Below are positions 32,371 through 42,385 of a DNA stretch of 64,000 nucleotides, piece after piece. This stretch comes from Mesostigma viride. Its lineage: Eukaryota > Streptophyta > Mesostigmatophyceae > Mesostigmatales > Mesostigmataceae. The notes under the pieces were generated by a model that ran no database searches, was not told the DNA's origin, and saw only the letters and a list, made by a program, of their open reading frames with translations. How positions within the stretch are numbered: position 1 is the first letter of the stretch; the number at the start of each line of letters is the position of its first letter. The DNA is taken from positions 7,310,862 to 7,374,861 of the forward strand of contig RPFO01000065.1 in the NCBI GenBank assembly GCA_009746045.1, written 5' to 3'. Position numbers and translations under genes: made by a program.

Positions 32371-33150
32371 CGCTACCATAGCCTTCGCAATGGAATTTGC
32401 ACTCAACATCTCCCGCGCGCACCGAATTTTGTCAATTTCACCCCGGATTTGCCGCGGACACTTTGGCGCGGCGTCGGATTGATGTGAAGTACCGATAATT
32501 GGGTGCAGCGGCGCTTCCAAAGCATGGGCAGCCCGCATCACCGCATGATTCCCTGCACCGGGGAGGGGCTTGTGTTTTTGCTGCTCCCTGCACTCCGTCA
32601 GCTTCTGGATGATGAGGTCAAACACGTCCGTCACGAGGTCTTCTTCCACTCGCTCCGGCTCGGCGAGGAAGCCGCGGATCTCCTCATTGACCTCCGCTTG
32701 CTTTACCGGCATCATGATATCTGGAAACCGTCGGCTGAGTTTAGAGCCATGGGAGCAGATTGTGCGATCGCTGTCCCAATCGGCGAATGCCGCAACAACT
32801 GGGCAGCCCTTGGGCGCCTTGGTCCCCTCCATGACGACCGCCCCGCGGAGCTCTTTGCCATCGCCCACGCACTTCAAAATGACGGCAACCATGTAGCAGG
32901 GCTCACTCCTTCGGCCCGAGAGGCCTCCAGCCATGGGCCTAGGCACATCTGCCAATGCCTCTGCCGTGGCACGTCGGAAGCGCAAAAAGCAGTCGTCACC
33001 AACGTCCGCATCTGCACGTACATCTTGATGGCCGAATAAATAGAGATCAAATATCTTGCTGACCGGCCAATGCTCCACCACAGATTGGTTGGTTGACACG
33101 TCCATAACAACGTCAGCAGATCTTGTGAAGTCCAGCGTTGCGTTGACGAG
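32371..33150 (-). CDS. Unrecognised protein, single long coding exon
   Basis: Minus-strand open stretch of about 260 codons starting at a good acceptor (TTGCTTGCAG then CTCGTCAACG at 33150). It reads to a TGA at about 32368-32370; a GTAGCG just before that stop could instead be a donor. It begins LVNATLDFTRSADVVMDVST and contains GCPVVAAFADWDSDRTICSH and a charged helix (EVNEEIRGFLAEPERVEEDL). It is not a low-complexity frame. No domain is recognised. The 5' exon(s) should lie above 33150, where TTAA element C/E now sits from about 33390, so the gene may be interrupted or have a transposon-filled intron. The plus strand is also open here over shorter lengths; the splice site favours the minus reading. 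Confidence 0.5.
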
Positions 33151-33389
33151 CTGCAAGCAACAAGCACATAACAAACAGCTGCAATAAGAGGCAAGCAAGC
33201 AATTTGATGATCGACCATTGCATGCTAAATGACAAGGCCCCACCTGCCATGCAACACACTCAATATACAATCATGTACATCTATCTTTTAAAGAAAACCA
33301 ACCTTGGCAGATGGTTTATTGTCGCCATGCTGGCATGCTCCCAGAAGAGCCTTCCTCGCAGAAGTGTGCAATTAAGGCATGCACCCGAC

Positions 33390-34140
33390 CTCATAGGCCC
33401 TCATCGTCCCTCGAGCATGGCCAGCCTTGTAAACATGTGCATAGGAACAGCAATGGTGGCACTAGCATGCCTAGCAAGTATTTTCTATGTTTCTCCCAGG
33501 TTGAAGTGTCAGATTCATGCCAAACAAGCTTTAATCGACACAACAACACCTCCTAAACTACCCTACCAGAGATCGGCAACAAACAGAGACTATGGAGGGC
33601 GAGGAACCAAAAGGAATCATGGTATATATAGCTTGCATGCAGTCAACGAGGTCAACCATGGTTGGCTCAGCACATTTGTAGTCTTGTCACATCATCATAA
33701 GAAAGGAAAGCTCAGACAACCGATGGTGGCAGCAATCTACATGCAGTCACACAAATGCAATATCTCCAACATCATCATAACTGTAACACTGCCTTCCCTG
33801 GCAGCACGATAAAATGTGACGAAACCACTGGCGGCCGTTCAGCTTCCGAGCGCTATGATGCCGCTGCGGAGAGGGTGCGTCACTCGCACACAACAAGAGG
33901 CGTCCACAGTGACGCACAACATCCTTGCCATAACACTTTTTATGAAATCCCTTGCACCTTCCTGAAAGGCTCTAGGCTGCCACTGGTGCGTGCTGCCAGG
34001 TATTCGACAACACGACGCCAAGCAAGGCGAGCTAGCTGGCGGAAATGCCCCCCAAGACGCAAAAAACTTCGAACGATGAGCTCATGGACCAAAGCACTGA
34101 TTGCAGATAGAACTCGCCACAAATATATACCTTGACCTCT
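33390..34140 (-). mobile_element. TTAA element C/E, first part (interrupted by element D)
   Basis: Reverse-orientation copy of the 15650-16400 part of element B. Shared blocks include CTGGGAGAAACATAGAAAAT (minus strand, about 33480), ATGTTGGAGATATTGCATTT (about 33750) and GCTCATCGTTCGAAGTTTTT (about 34070). It stops at the TTAA of element D and resumes at 38840. Confidence 0.78.
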
Positions 34141-34287
34141 TAAGGGGACGGTCCCGGCGCGAATATTTTTGGCGCCGAAAAATTCGCGGTACCCGTCCGT
34201 ACCGTGAAAAAGTGGTGCACGGTGCGCCCACCCCTACCGGAGCTGGCCATATGGCGACGTGCTTTCAGGCAGAGCTAGTAGAAAAAG

Positions 34288-35031
34288 TGTCAAATATCTA
34301 GCGATGTTTCTCTACTTTTGTCACGCATTATGTTATCACGCATTATATGCGGGGAAAATTGACGCCGTCAGCTAGGTGTTTATTTACACGACTTGTTGTT
34401 GGGTTTGCATCCCTATTAATTGCACCCACAGGTCGTTGACTAGTTTAATATCATATACAATGTTTGAGTGTACTAAAATCCGAATGATGTTGCTCGGAAT
34501 ACAGCAAGCGTTACCTGTCAGCACCGTTACAGGTGCCGTAATTTACATCGGCTCTCTCCGGATCAGATCAGGTCCGCAGTTTGTGGTGCCGCCCTGGAGG
34601 CGATAGGACTTTGAGCCTATCAGACCACACACACAATGTACCATGATGTGGACAATAGATTACAGGCTGCAAAGTCGTTATTATCTAGTGTTCTTTCCGT
34701 GGTTGTAGAGACGCTAAGCTGCAGTGCCGTCAGATGTAAATCAACGGTGCATAATGCATTAGCCGCCACTACTTTGTGTGCCTAGAGTTGTTTGCTTGCC
34801 TAGCCGTGTGTGGCCCCGACCCAGTGTTGGTCGTGTGACCCTGCCCAGTGTTGGCATTGTCATTTGCCCTGGCCCAGTGTTGGCTATGGTAGACTGCGCC
34901 CAGTGTTGGCCGCACCGTGTTTTCCACTCTCAGTAAACGTATTTTAATACAAGAAGTCTTTTCCATACACTTGTGCAATATCTGGGTCATAACAGGCAAA
35001 AGATCTTTCCTCCGAGCCCCGGTTTCTGACA
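34288..35031 (+). repeat. 5' LTR (744 bp)
   Basis: Begins TGTCAAATATCTAGCGATG, ends CCCCGGTTTCTGACA. Contains four copies of CCCAGTGTTGG spaced 20-40 bp apart (about 34819-34912) just before a TATTTTAATA segment. Confidence 0.95.
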
Positions 35032-35041
35032 TGGTATCGAG
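35032..35041 (+). promoter_or_regulatory. Primer-binding site of the LTR element
   Basis: TGGTATCGAG immediately after the LTR. The first seven bases equal the TGGTATC used by most Copia elements, which pair with the initiator methionine tRNA 3' end; the rest differs from the plant version. Confidence 0.65.
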
Positions 35042-35050
35042 TAGCGAGTG

Positions 35051-35449
35051 ATGCCTATGAACCCATATTTTCCAATTCCCAACGACCGCAACCTGAGATC
35101 TGGAATTGAGCTTTTTCAATTTCCCGAAGAATCTTGCCCAGACTACCTCGCAAGAGCAAATCTGCTTTTTGCCCAAGTTGAAGACATCTTCCCGGGCGTG
35201 TTTCCTGAATCTGCCTACTGCCGCTGGCTCCTGCGTGGCATTCGACAAGAATTTTTCAACTGTGTGTGTTTCAGCGAACTTCCAGACTTTTCAATCAGAA
35301 ATCTACAGGATCTGCTCGACAACAACGCAGTATCTCTGGAGAGATTAAATCACACTTTACTTCACATTACAAATCTCCAACGCAATCAAGAACATGTCGG
35401 GAGGTGCGCCAGCTGTGGCACGAGAAGTCAAGGAGAGCAGCGTTCTTAG
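35051..35449 (+). CDS. ORF A of the gag-only LTR element, unknown function
   Basis: A 132-residue frame from ATG 35051 in the leader, ending 56 bp inside gag in another frame. It reads MPMNPYFPIPNDRNLRSGIE, then FQFPEESCPDYLARANLLFA and FPGVFPESAYCRWLLRGIRQ. The helical pattern with conserved-looking W/F residues is reminiscent of retroelement capsid-like segments. The family is not recognised. It is intact, and the element is young. Confidence 0.45.
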   Translation: MPMNPYFPIPNDRNLRSGIELFQFPEESCPDYLARANLLFAQVEDIFPGVFPESAYCRWLLRGIRQEFFNCVCFSELPDFSIRNLQDLLDNNAVSLERLNHTLLHITNLQRNQEHVGRCASCGTRSQGEQRS

Positions 35450-36278
35450 TGCTCTCAAGAATCTCAACTTTGATGGGAGCGACCCCAAGAAATTCACCGG
35501 ATTCCGAATCAAGGCGGAAGGGCAATTCGACGCCCTCGGATATTCAGATGTACTAGCTGGAAAGGATCCGATCGTGGTAAAGCAGCAAAAAATTGGTTAC
35601 GCTGCCCTGATTGCTGGCCTCGACGGCAACGCGCTACTGCATGCCGCTACGGCCCCCAACAAGTATATGCACGAGGCGTGGACCGTCCTGGTTGACGTCT
35701 ATGGACGTGACGAAACGACATCCACCCATCAGGCCGCGACACTTGAGGAACTGCTGTCAGCTGAGCAGATTCCCATGGATTCTGTTCCTGCAAATGTCAA
35801 TCTCACCGAACGATTGTACCTGCAATATAATAAATTAAGCAACAATAAACTCCATGATTCCATCCTGGTGACATCACACCGCCGCAGACTTCCTGCCCAG
35901 TATGGCCCCGTCCTGGCGGCGTACAACCTTCCCCCCGACTTGACGTGGAAAGACTACAAGACCGCCGTCCTGAAAGTGGACGACCATCTGCGTGTGCACC
36001 GCGCGGCCCAAGCTGGCAGCTCAGATTCCAGTGCACCAGTGTATCATACTGCTGCCTGCCCCCACTGTGCGGGTACTATCGACGAATCAGTCTTCCTCAC
36101 CAAGGGTGGGAAAGTGCTGACCTGCAAGCACTGCCACCGTACCGGTCACACTGAGGATCGCTGCTGGTCCAAGAAGGCGGAGAACAAGTCCAAGAAACCT
36201 GAGGCGCACTTCACCATGGACGGCGAGCCACTGGCTGACGACGTGGCAGATGTTCCTGCTGGTTTTTTCATTGAGTAG
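35394..36278 (+). CDS. gag: Gag protein of the LTR element (Copia/UBN2-type) with CCHC zinc knuckle
   Basis: 294-residue intact ORF. Residues about 18-200 form a Copia-type gag region: LNFDGSDPKKFTGFRIKAEG opens it, followed by ALIAGLDGNALLHAATAPNK and ATLEELLSAEQIPMDSVPAN. The C-terminal part has a CCHC zinc knuckle C-x2-C-x4-H-x4-C with Cys244, Cys247, His252 and Cys257, and a second Cys pair upstream (CPHC). The protein would assemble capsids and bind the element RNA in the cytoplasm. The stop is 30 bp before the second LTR, so there is no room for pol. No frameshift or stop interrupts it. Confidence 0.9.
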   Translation: MSGGAPAVAREVKESSVLSALKNLNFDGSDPKKFTGFRIKAEGQFDALGYSDVLAGKDPIVVKQQKIGYAALIAGLDGNALLHAATAPNKYMHEAWTVLVDVYGRDETTSTHQAATLEELLSAEQIPMDSVPANVNLTERLYLQYNKLSNNKLHDSILVTSHRRRLPAQYGPVLAAYNLPPDLTWKDYKTAVLKVDDHLRVHRAAQAGSSDSSAPVYHTAACPHCAGTIDESVFLTKGGKVLTCKHCHRTGHTEDRCWSKKAENKSKKPEAHFTMDGEPLADDVADVPAGFFIE

Positions 36279-36308
36279 CCGGAATACGTGACATGCAGTA
36301 TGGGGGTG

Positions 36309-37052
36309 TGTCAAATATCTAGCGATGTTTCTCTACTTTTGTCACGCATTATGTTATCACGCATTATATGCGGGGAAAATTGACGCCGTCAGCTAGGTGT
36401 TTATTTACACGACTTGTTGTTGGGTTTGCATCCCTATTAATTGCACCCACAGGTCGTTGACTAGTTTAATATCATATACAATGTTTGAGTGTACTAAAAT
36501 CCGAATGATGTTGCTCGGAATACAGCAAGCGTTACCTGTCAGCACCGTTACAGGTGCCGTAATTTACATCGGCTCTCTCCGGATCAGATCAGGTCCGCAG
36601 TTTGTGGTGCCGCCCTGGAGGCGATAGGACTTTGAGCCTATCAGACCACACACACAATGTACCATGATGTGGACAATAGATTACAGGCTGCAAAGTCGTT
36701 ATTATCTAGTGTTCTTTCCGTGGTTGTAGAGACGCTAAGCTGCAGTGCCGTCAGATGTAAATCAACGGTGCATAATGCATTAGCCGCCACTACTTTGTGT
36801 GCCTAGAGTTGTTTGCTTGCCTAGCCGTGTGTGGCCCCGACCCAGTGTTGGTCGTGTGACCCTGCCCAGTGTTGGCATTGTCATTTGCCCTGGCCCAGTG
36901 TTGGCTATGGTAGACTGCGCCCAGTGTTGGCCGCACCGTGTTTTCCACTCTCAGTAAACGTATTTTAATACAAGAAGTCTTTTCCATACACTTGTGCAAT
37001 ATCTGGGTCATAACAGGCAAAAGATCTTTCCTCCGAGCCCCGGTTTCTGACA
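36309..37052 (+). repeat. 3' LTR (744 bp)
   Basis: Same length as the 5' LTR and, on reading all lines side by side, the same sequence (constant offset 2,021). Followed by the AAAAG duplication. Confidence 0.95.
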
Positions 37053-38839
37053 AAAAGATAGCTCGCGGAATGCAGAGAAACTGAGCGAATCTTAAAGACA
37101 ATGAGTAAATGATACTACTTCGAAGCGGAGTTCGCGTTTTTTGCAGTGTCGATGATTTTATTGATGACCATCGCCCGATGAAGGGGGTCCAATCTGATGT
37201 TTTCGTCGAGAGGAATAAATTAGAATGCACGCTGGCGGCGGTGATTGTCAGGTTTTATGGGCTTTACCTAGCGTCAAAGATGCGTTTAAATTGTTATTGG
37301 TAAAGCTTTAAAAAATTTGCTGGGTTTCGGCAAGATTTCCGTCATGATCGGTAAGACACTCTCCAGGCTCGCGGGATGCGCGTCTTATTATTCCATGGAA
37401 GGTTGTTCTTTCTTGCGCCGCTGGGCGAAGGGCAATTCCGGTTTAATTAATGGTACGATCGTGTGATCAACGTGACCCTATGAATGTTTCGCTTCCTTTA
37501 TGGGTTATCAACGCAAGTTTTCGGCTTTTTTCCGTGCAGTTAGCGCCAGGTATAATGCCATTCCGTGCTGCGCATCGCCAGATAATTTCCTGGCACCTTT
37601 CAGTGGTTTTTATGTACGTTGCCATTGGCTGGGACGTGTCAAAGCGTGACCGTGGCATATCGTCAAGTTGTCAGGGATTTGCTGAGTGGTTTCTTGAAAG
37701 GAGATTGCTAACAGCACTCAGTTTTGTGTGAATATTGACGCGGCCTTTCTTAGCAGAGGCTTCATTGTGGTTAGAGGCTCACAAGCTTGAGTTTGTTTCT
37801 TGGCAAACAATTGCGCTGGAAAGAAAGGTGGCAGTGGTTTTTCTGAGGGGCATACTGCATGGGTGGAACTGCACGTAGGTAGGGGTTATCGTTGTCTTGT
37901 TGGCCTTTCTCCCACTAAAATGGGAGAGCCCTAATTCATATGCTAGCAAGGCAAGGTAACCATGGTGAGAAGCCTTGGCAATCAGCATGTATGATAATTC
38001 TGCTTTCTCTGTGGACTGTCTGTTGTTACCCTTGTTGGGCAATTAGTGGATATGGCTTTCTAGGGTGTGTTTGAGCTTGGTTTTGGGATGATGCCCACAC
38101 CATAAACCTGGAATATGCTTTAGAAGTGTCGGCTAGGCATGTAGAGCTACCTGCCTCATTGTTGTGCACACACGCAACAGGTTGCCCGTGTCGAGGTAAG
38201 GCAAGGGCACATGACGTGCCCAGCCACCTCCTTGTACATTGTGGTCGAATTGGGCATGGTCAGGAGCCTTTTGGATGGCATAGGAAGTGTTAGTGTGCCT
38301 TAATACTCACTAATGCCTACCTTAGCGTCTGCACAGGTGGCCAACTGCCAAAATTAATAACTGCTACAGCTGAGCTCAGAATGCCACCAAACTTTGACAG
38401 TGCCTTCTATGGTCATGACAGAATTTGACTATTACTTTTTAGGCCTAATTGATGTGTTATGAGTGTGTATGGGGACGCCCCGCCTAAAAAAGCGTATTTT
38501 TGGCCCAAAAATTAATAACTCAAAGGGATGTGCTGATTTTGTTGATCCAATTAGGTAGAAACCATGTCCCATGACATTTTTATATGGGTATTACTTTTTT
38601 CATGCAACTGGTTCTCCCACTGTTCTGGGCAAGATGTGCCCCGGACAGCGTTTTTTTCTATTTTTAGCTCATAGCCGGTGCATGGCTGGGGGTAGTACCC
38701 CCAACAAGTGGTGGTATGTATGCATGCCCAAACATCATGTTTATGGTCCCCAAACATCATTCAGTGGTTGTCAGTTGCATTTGTGTAGTTATTAGGGGGC
38801 TTCAGTTTCGATACATTTCCATGGGACCCGTCCCCTTAA

Positions 38840-39085
38840 ATCCCTCGCCCAGGCGCGCAACAACGGCCGGTCCATGGAAAGGCCAGACACGCACTGCGCA
38901 AGCCTGAATAACAAAAGATTCAGATAACCCCCCATGCCGACGGCATTATAAAAAACAACATCGAAATTGCAAGCCATCTACTTTCCGCCACTGGACACTG
39001 AACGACATCAATTCATCTGAGCATGTGTTGTGCATTCGCTCGCCCTACTGTAGATGGTAATTTCGCCTAAACATAGTCGCCATTT
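38840..39085 (-). mobile_element. TTAA element C/E, second part
   Basis: Continues element C after element D: ATCCCTCGCCCAGGCGCGCA on the plus strand equals the segment following the D insertion point in copy F (about 48872) and, inverted, in B (about 15630). In copy F the site is intact and uninserted. The terminal palindrome is missing, so this end is truncated near 39085. Confidence 0.75.
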
Positions 39086-39233
39086 TCGATCTATGCTGGC
39101 GTACATATGTAATATCCTGGGCAAGGTGGCACCCAGAAATAATGGTCCGCAAGGCGCGCGGTGGCACGGTGGCACAAGACTTGCGGCCAATATTTGCAGG
39201 GTGGTTCGGTGTCACGACATCTGATTGGCCCCT

Positions 39234-39255
39234 TTGATCACTGATCAGTGATCAA
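39234..39255. other. 22-bp perfect palindrome
   Basis: Half-site TTGATCACTGA meets its exact complement without spacer. It is followed by TCAGTTAGTCAGTTG and (ACAGT)n-like words. Function unknown. Confidence 0.8.
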
Positions 39256-39634
39256 TCAGTTAGTCAGTTGATTACAGTACAGTACAGTATCCCACGCTGG
39301 TTATCCGACAGAGTTATGTATTCGGCGCCATGGGCTGGTCGGTCACCTCACATACATAAGTTGTGAGTTGAGTTGACTCACAAAGTGGTGGTCTACACCG
39401 CCAGCCCTGGGCACGTTTAAGATTGGGGTCCGGCCAACCCAGGGCTGCGATCTTAAACCTAAAATCAAATCCAGGGTTGGCGATCTTAAAGTTGAGAGCG
39501 GTAGGATCATGAACCTGATGCGGTATACCGGAGTACATAATCTCTACAATATCGCATACCACTGACCAGCCATTTGTACCTACTTTAAGATCTTTTGCCC
39601 AAAACCAGCCCTGCGATCTTAAACCTGAAATTTC

Positions 39635-42174
39635 AAAAAAGCTTTTGACCGCATGTGTTGGGACTACCTTGAGAAGACATTGCGCGGTTTCGGATTTGGT
39701 GGCACTTTCACGCATGTCACCATCGGTATGATTCAATCGCTCTCATGGACCCTACTCCTAAACGGGCACTTCTCACGCACAGGCACTAGCTCTAGGTCAC
39801 TCCCACAAGGCGACTGCATGTCCCCGCTCCTGTTTCTTCTTGCGCATGCCGGGCTGTTCTTTTTGCACGCTCGCGACAACAGGATCAGGGGCTTCCCCAT
39901 CCAAGGTAAACCGCGAGGTTTGTTCCAAACTGCTTATGTTGATGACACCACTAATGTCTGCACCTCCACTACCGATGTGCATGCTATCATGGAGAATATC
40001 ACGACATACTCTATGGCCTCTCAACAGCGGTGTAACGTGCAAAAGTCCACGGGGCTGCACATCGGGAGAGGATCCTCCCCCGCTTATCACTCCCTAATCT
40101 GCCTGTGACATGGGTCCAGCCAGACGGTCACCACCTATTACACAACTGCCCTATCGGTTGCACTATGGATGGACGTCTTGCTGAACACCCCACCTTTTTG
40201 TATGACAACACAACACACAGTGGCAAACTCACAGGCATGCTCCAAGCGGCATCAAGATGGGCAGCGGTTCCCCGTCTCAGCCTACGGGGCAGGGTCCTCA
40301 TCACCAACCAAATGTTATTCTCCAAAGTGCTCTACTACTGCCAAGGTCACCCACCTAACGAGTACACCACCAAGATCATCCAACGAATCGGCAGCAATTT
40401 TGTTTGGAAACAGCAGGGTATCATAACACACACGGTGCCGGGATGGATCGATCGGGACATGTCCTATATGCCATGGGTTCAAGGAGGCTTGGGCTTACAT
40501 AATATGGAGTGGCGCTTATGGTCAGTGTACACCAAACAGATCCTAACCGCTTTCATAGGCGTAAACGCACACCCTGGTTGTATGTTGGCACAAGAAGCTT
40601 TCGCCACAACCTATACCCACAACAATGGTACATCATGGCACTTGGGGGCAGCAATACTTACATGTGCGCTCACTTCGTATAAAGGCTTATCATGGTACTG
40701 GGCACGTATGTGGAAAGGTTATAAGAACCTAAAACCGGACAGAATTGCTCACCCTACCACGCGGGAAGAGGTGGCACGCCAACCATTATATTTCAATGAT
40801 TTGCTGCGCGATAGTGAGCATAATGTGTTTGGTGTTTTAAGCGGCCGCAACCCATATGAGGGCTTTTTGACGGCCAACCCGCCGGTTACGCGAATCATCG
40901 ATTTATACGCGGCTGACGGTGACCGATATCGCCTCCTAACATACACGGAAATCAGTGCGTGGATCGCAAACATGCCCAGCCGACCAGCTTGGGACAACCT
41001 TCTACAAGCAATTCCCGCAGGATGGCATACCCTCATGACAACCCCACGCAAACCCCTACAAGTCGGGGAATGGGTGAGCTATTACCCGGATCGCGACACG
41101 CCCATACATAAGGGCTGCATCGTTGCGGTCGCGTCGACGGGCGTTACCATACAATTGCTCCAGGAGACACCCGACGGTCAAGGACTTCTCGGCAAATTGA
41201 TTACATCGTACGCCTACATTCCAGCATTTCAATGTCACCGCATTCGAGTGGTCCCGTGGTCACTGTCACAGGCGTGCATGTTACCCTTGGACCCCACCAC
41301 AGTGATACGCGACACCACATGGCTACATGTTGGCAAAGGGCGACTGGACACGCTTGCTATAGACCCGCTAGAATTTGGGTGGGTCCTCACATCTGGCGGC
41401 ACCCCCATGACGAAGTGCCTTTTCGAGTACACGGCAGACTGGGGATACCGGCTACTTCTACATAAAAATCATAGGATGCACCCGGGTCGCCTCCGCTGGC
41501 ACCCCGAGTGGCCGGGCTACACCTGGATCAAGAACATTACCTTGGCAGTTGATCACCCATTGGTTGACAAACGGGCCACCGACGTCCAGCACCTGCTTAT
41601 GCATCGGGCCATCGGGGTCAATTCCCAATTGCACCACCGGTACTCCCACGCGGCGGCGTGCTTATGCAACTTTCCAGATGAAACAATTGAGCACAGATTT
41701 CTGGACTGCCAACTCGCCGGGGTTTGGCAATGGCTGCTGGGTATATGGGCCAAGTGGATGGCTATTACAGCTCCCCCCACCACCGTCACACTATCTACGG
41801 TTATTTTCGGCATCACGGGATTACGGGACGCGAGCCTCACAGCCAACCAGATGGCATGGATATGGCTACGCACGACGATGCTTCACACCATATGGCAAGT
41901 TCGCAACGAGACCGTATTCACGTTACGTGCCGCGTACACGAGAGGTGCCGTGGTCCGCCGGTTTATCTCCTCTTGGAACCTGGCTATGCGTCGTTACTGG
42001 CTCATGGCGACGGAACAACACAAAGTATGGGACCCGGGCCCTAACAATGACACCCCCAGCCCCCTGGAAGTCTTCCATGCACTCATGGGCATGAACCAGG
42101 TCTTTACACGTATGCCGGATGACGATATATCTACAGTACAATGGCTACCTTGGTCGCAGGGCGCGCCTTATTAA
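39635..42174 (+). pseudogene. 5'-truncated LINE: reverse transcriptase and C-terminal region
   Basis: Starts inside the palm domain: KKAFDRMCWDYL (motif A, catalytic Asp lost upstream or at the truncation), then SLPQGDCMSPLLFLLAHAGL (motif B) and FQTAYVDDTTNV (motif C, YVDD). A one-base frameshift in the CCCCC run near 40075-40082 separates this from the long frame ending at 42174. The downstream frame (about 690 residues) holds the thumb/connection region (LSLRGRVLITNQMLFSKVLY, WVQGGLGLHNMEW) and a long C-terminal part with an HHRYSHAAACLCNFPDETIE-HRFLDC zinc-binding-like motif. The endonuclease and N-terminus are gone, as expected of truncated LINE insertions. It sits inside the left end of a DNA transposon. 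Confidence 0.88.
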
Positions 42175-42385
42175 TGCGGGCACCCCAATTTAGGCAAAAC
42201 TAGGCATTTCAGGCTATTTTTGGCATACCTGGGTCACCTTAACTGTTATATGGAAGAGCTTTTGACAGATCTGAAAAGTTAGGGCCCGAAAAATACAGAT
42301 GGCTAGGCGTATATGCAGATCTGTTTTTTTATTCCAGATCTGTACGTAAACTCCGACGTAATGCCCTTACGTCTTCGAGACTCGT

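Larger units (their letters stand above)
34283..37057 (+). mobile_element. Gag-only LTR retrotransposon (TR-GAG-like, Copia-type), with 5-bp TSD
   Basis: Two 744-bp LTRs (34288-35031 and 36309-37052) flank a 1,277-bp interior. LTRs start TGTCA and end TGACA. AAAAG at 34283-34287 and 37053-37057 is the target-site duplication. Line-by-line reading finds no difference between the LTRs, so the insertion is very recent. A TGGTATC primer-binding site follows the first LTR directly, and a short TATGGGGGTG purine tract precedes the second. The only recognisable gene is gag; protease, integrase and reverse transcriptase are absent. It must use proteins of an autonomous relative. Gag-only elements with this layout are known in plants as TR-GAG. 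Confidence 0.93.
34141..38839 (+). mobile_element. TTAA-target DNA transposon, copy D (split by LTR element)
   Basis: TTAA at 34141-34144 and 38836-38839. The ends are GGGGACGGTCCC and GGGACCCGTCCCC, inverted with one extra base. The subterminal GAAT-TTTTGGCGCC block and KpnI-like GGTACC segment match copies A and B. Subtracting the 2,770 bp of LTR element plus duplication leaves about 1,921 bp, almost the same as copy A without its insertion (about 1,914 bp). No transposase frame is seen. The right part keeps the TTTTTTTCTATTTTTAGCTC phrase of A and B. Confidence 0.85.

Noticed and set aside
32503-33039. Plus-strand frames opposite the unrecognised exon
   Set aside because: Shorter than the minus frame and without splice or motif support.
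34769-35248. Minus-strand frames across LTR ends (also 36790-37230)
   Set aside because: They lie over the LTR/primer-site junctions of a plus-strand retrotransposon and have no recognisable content.
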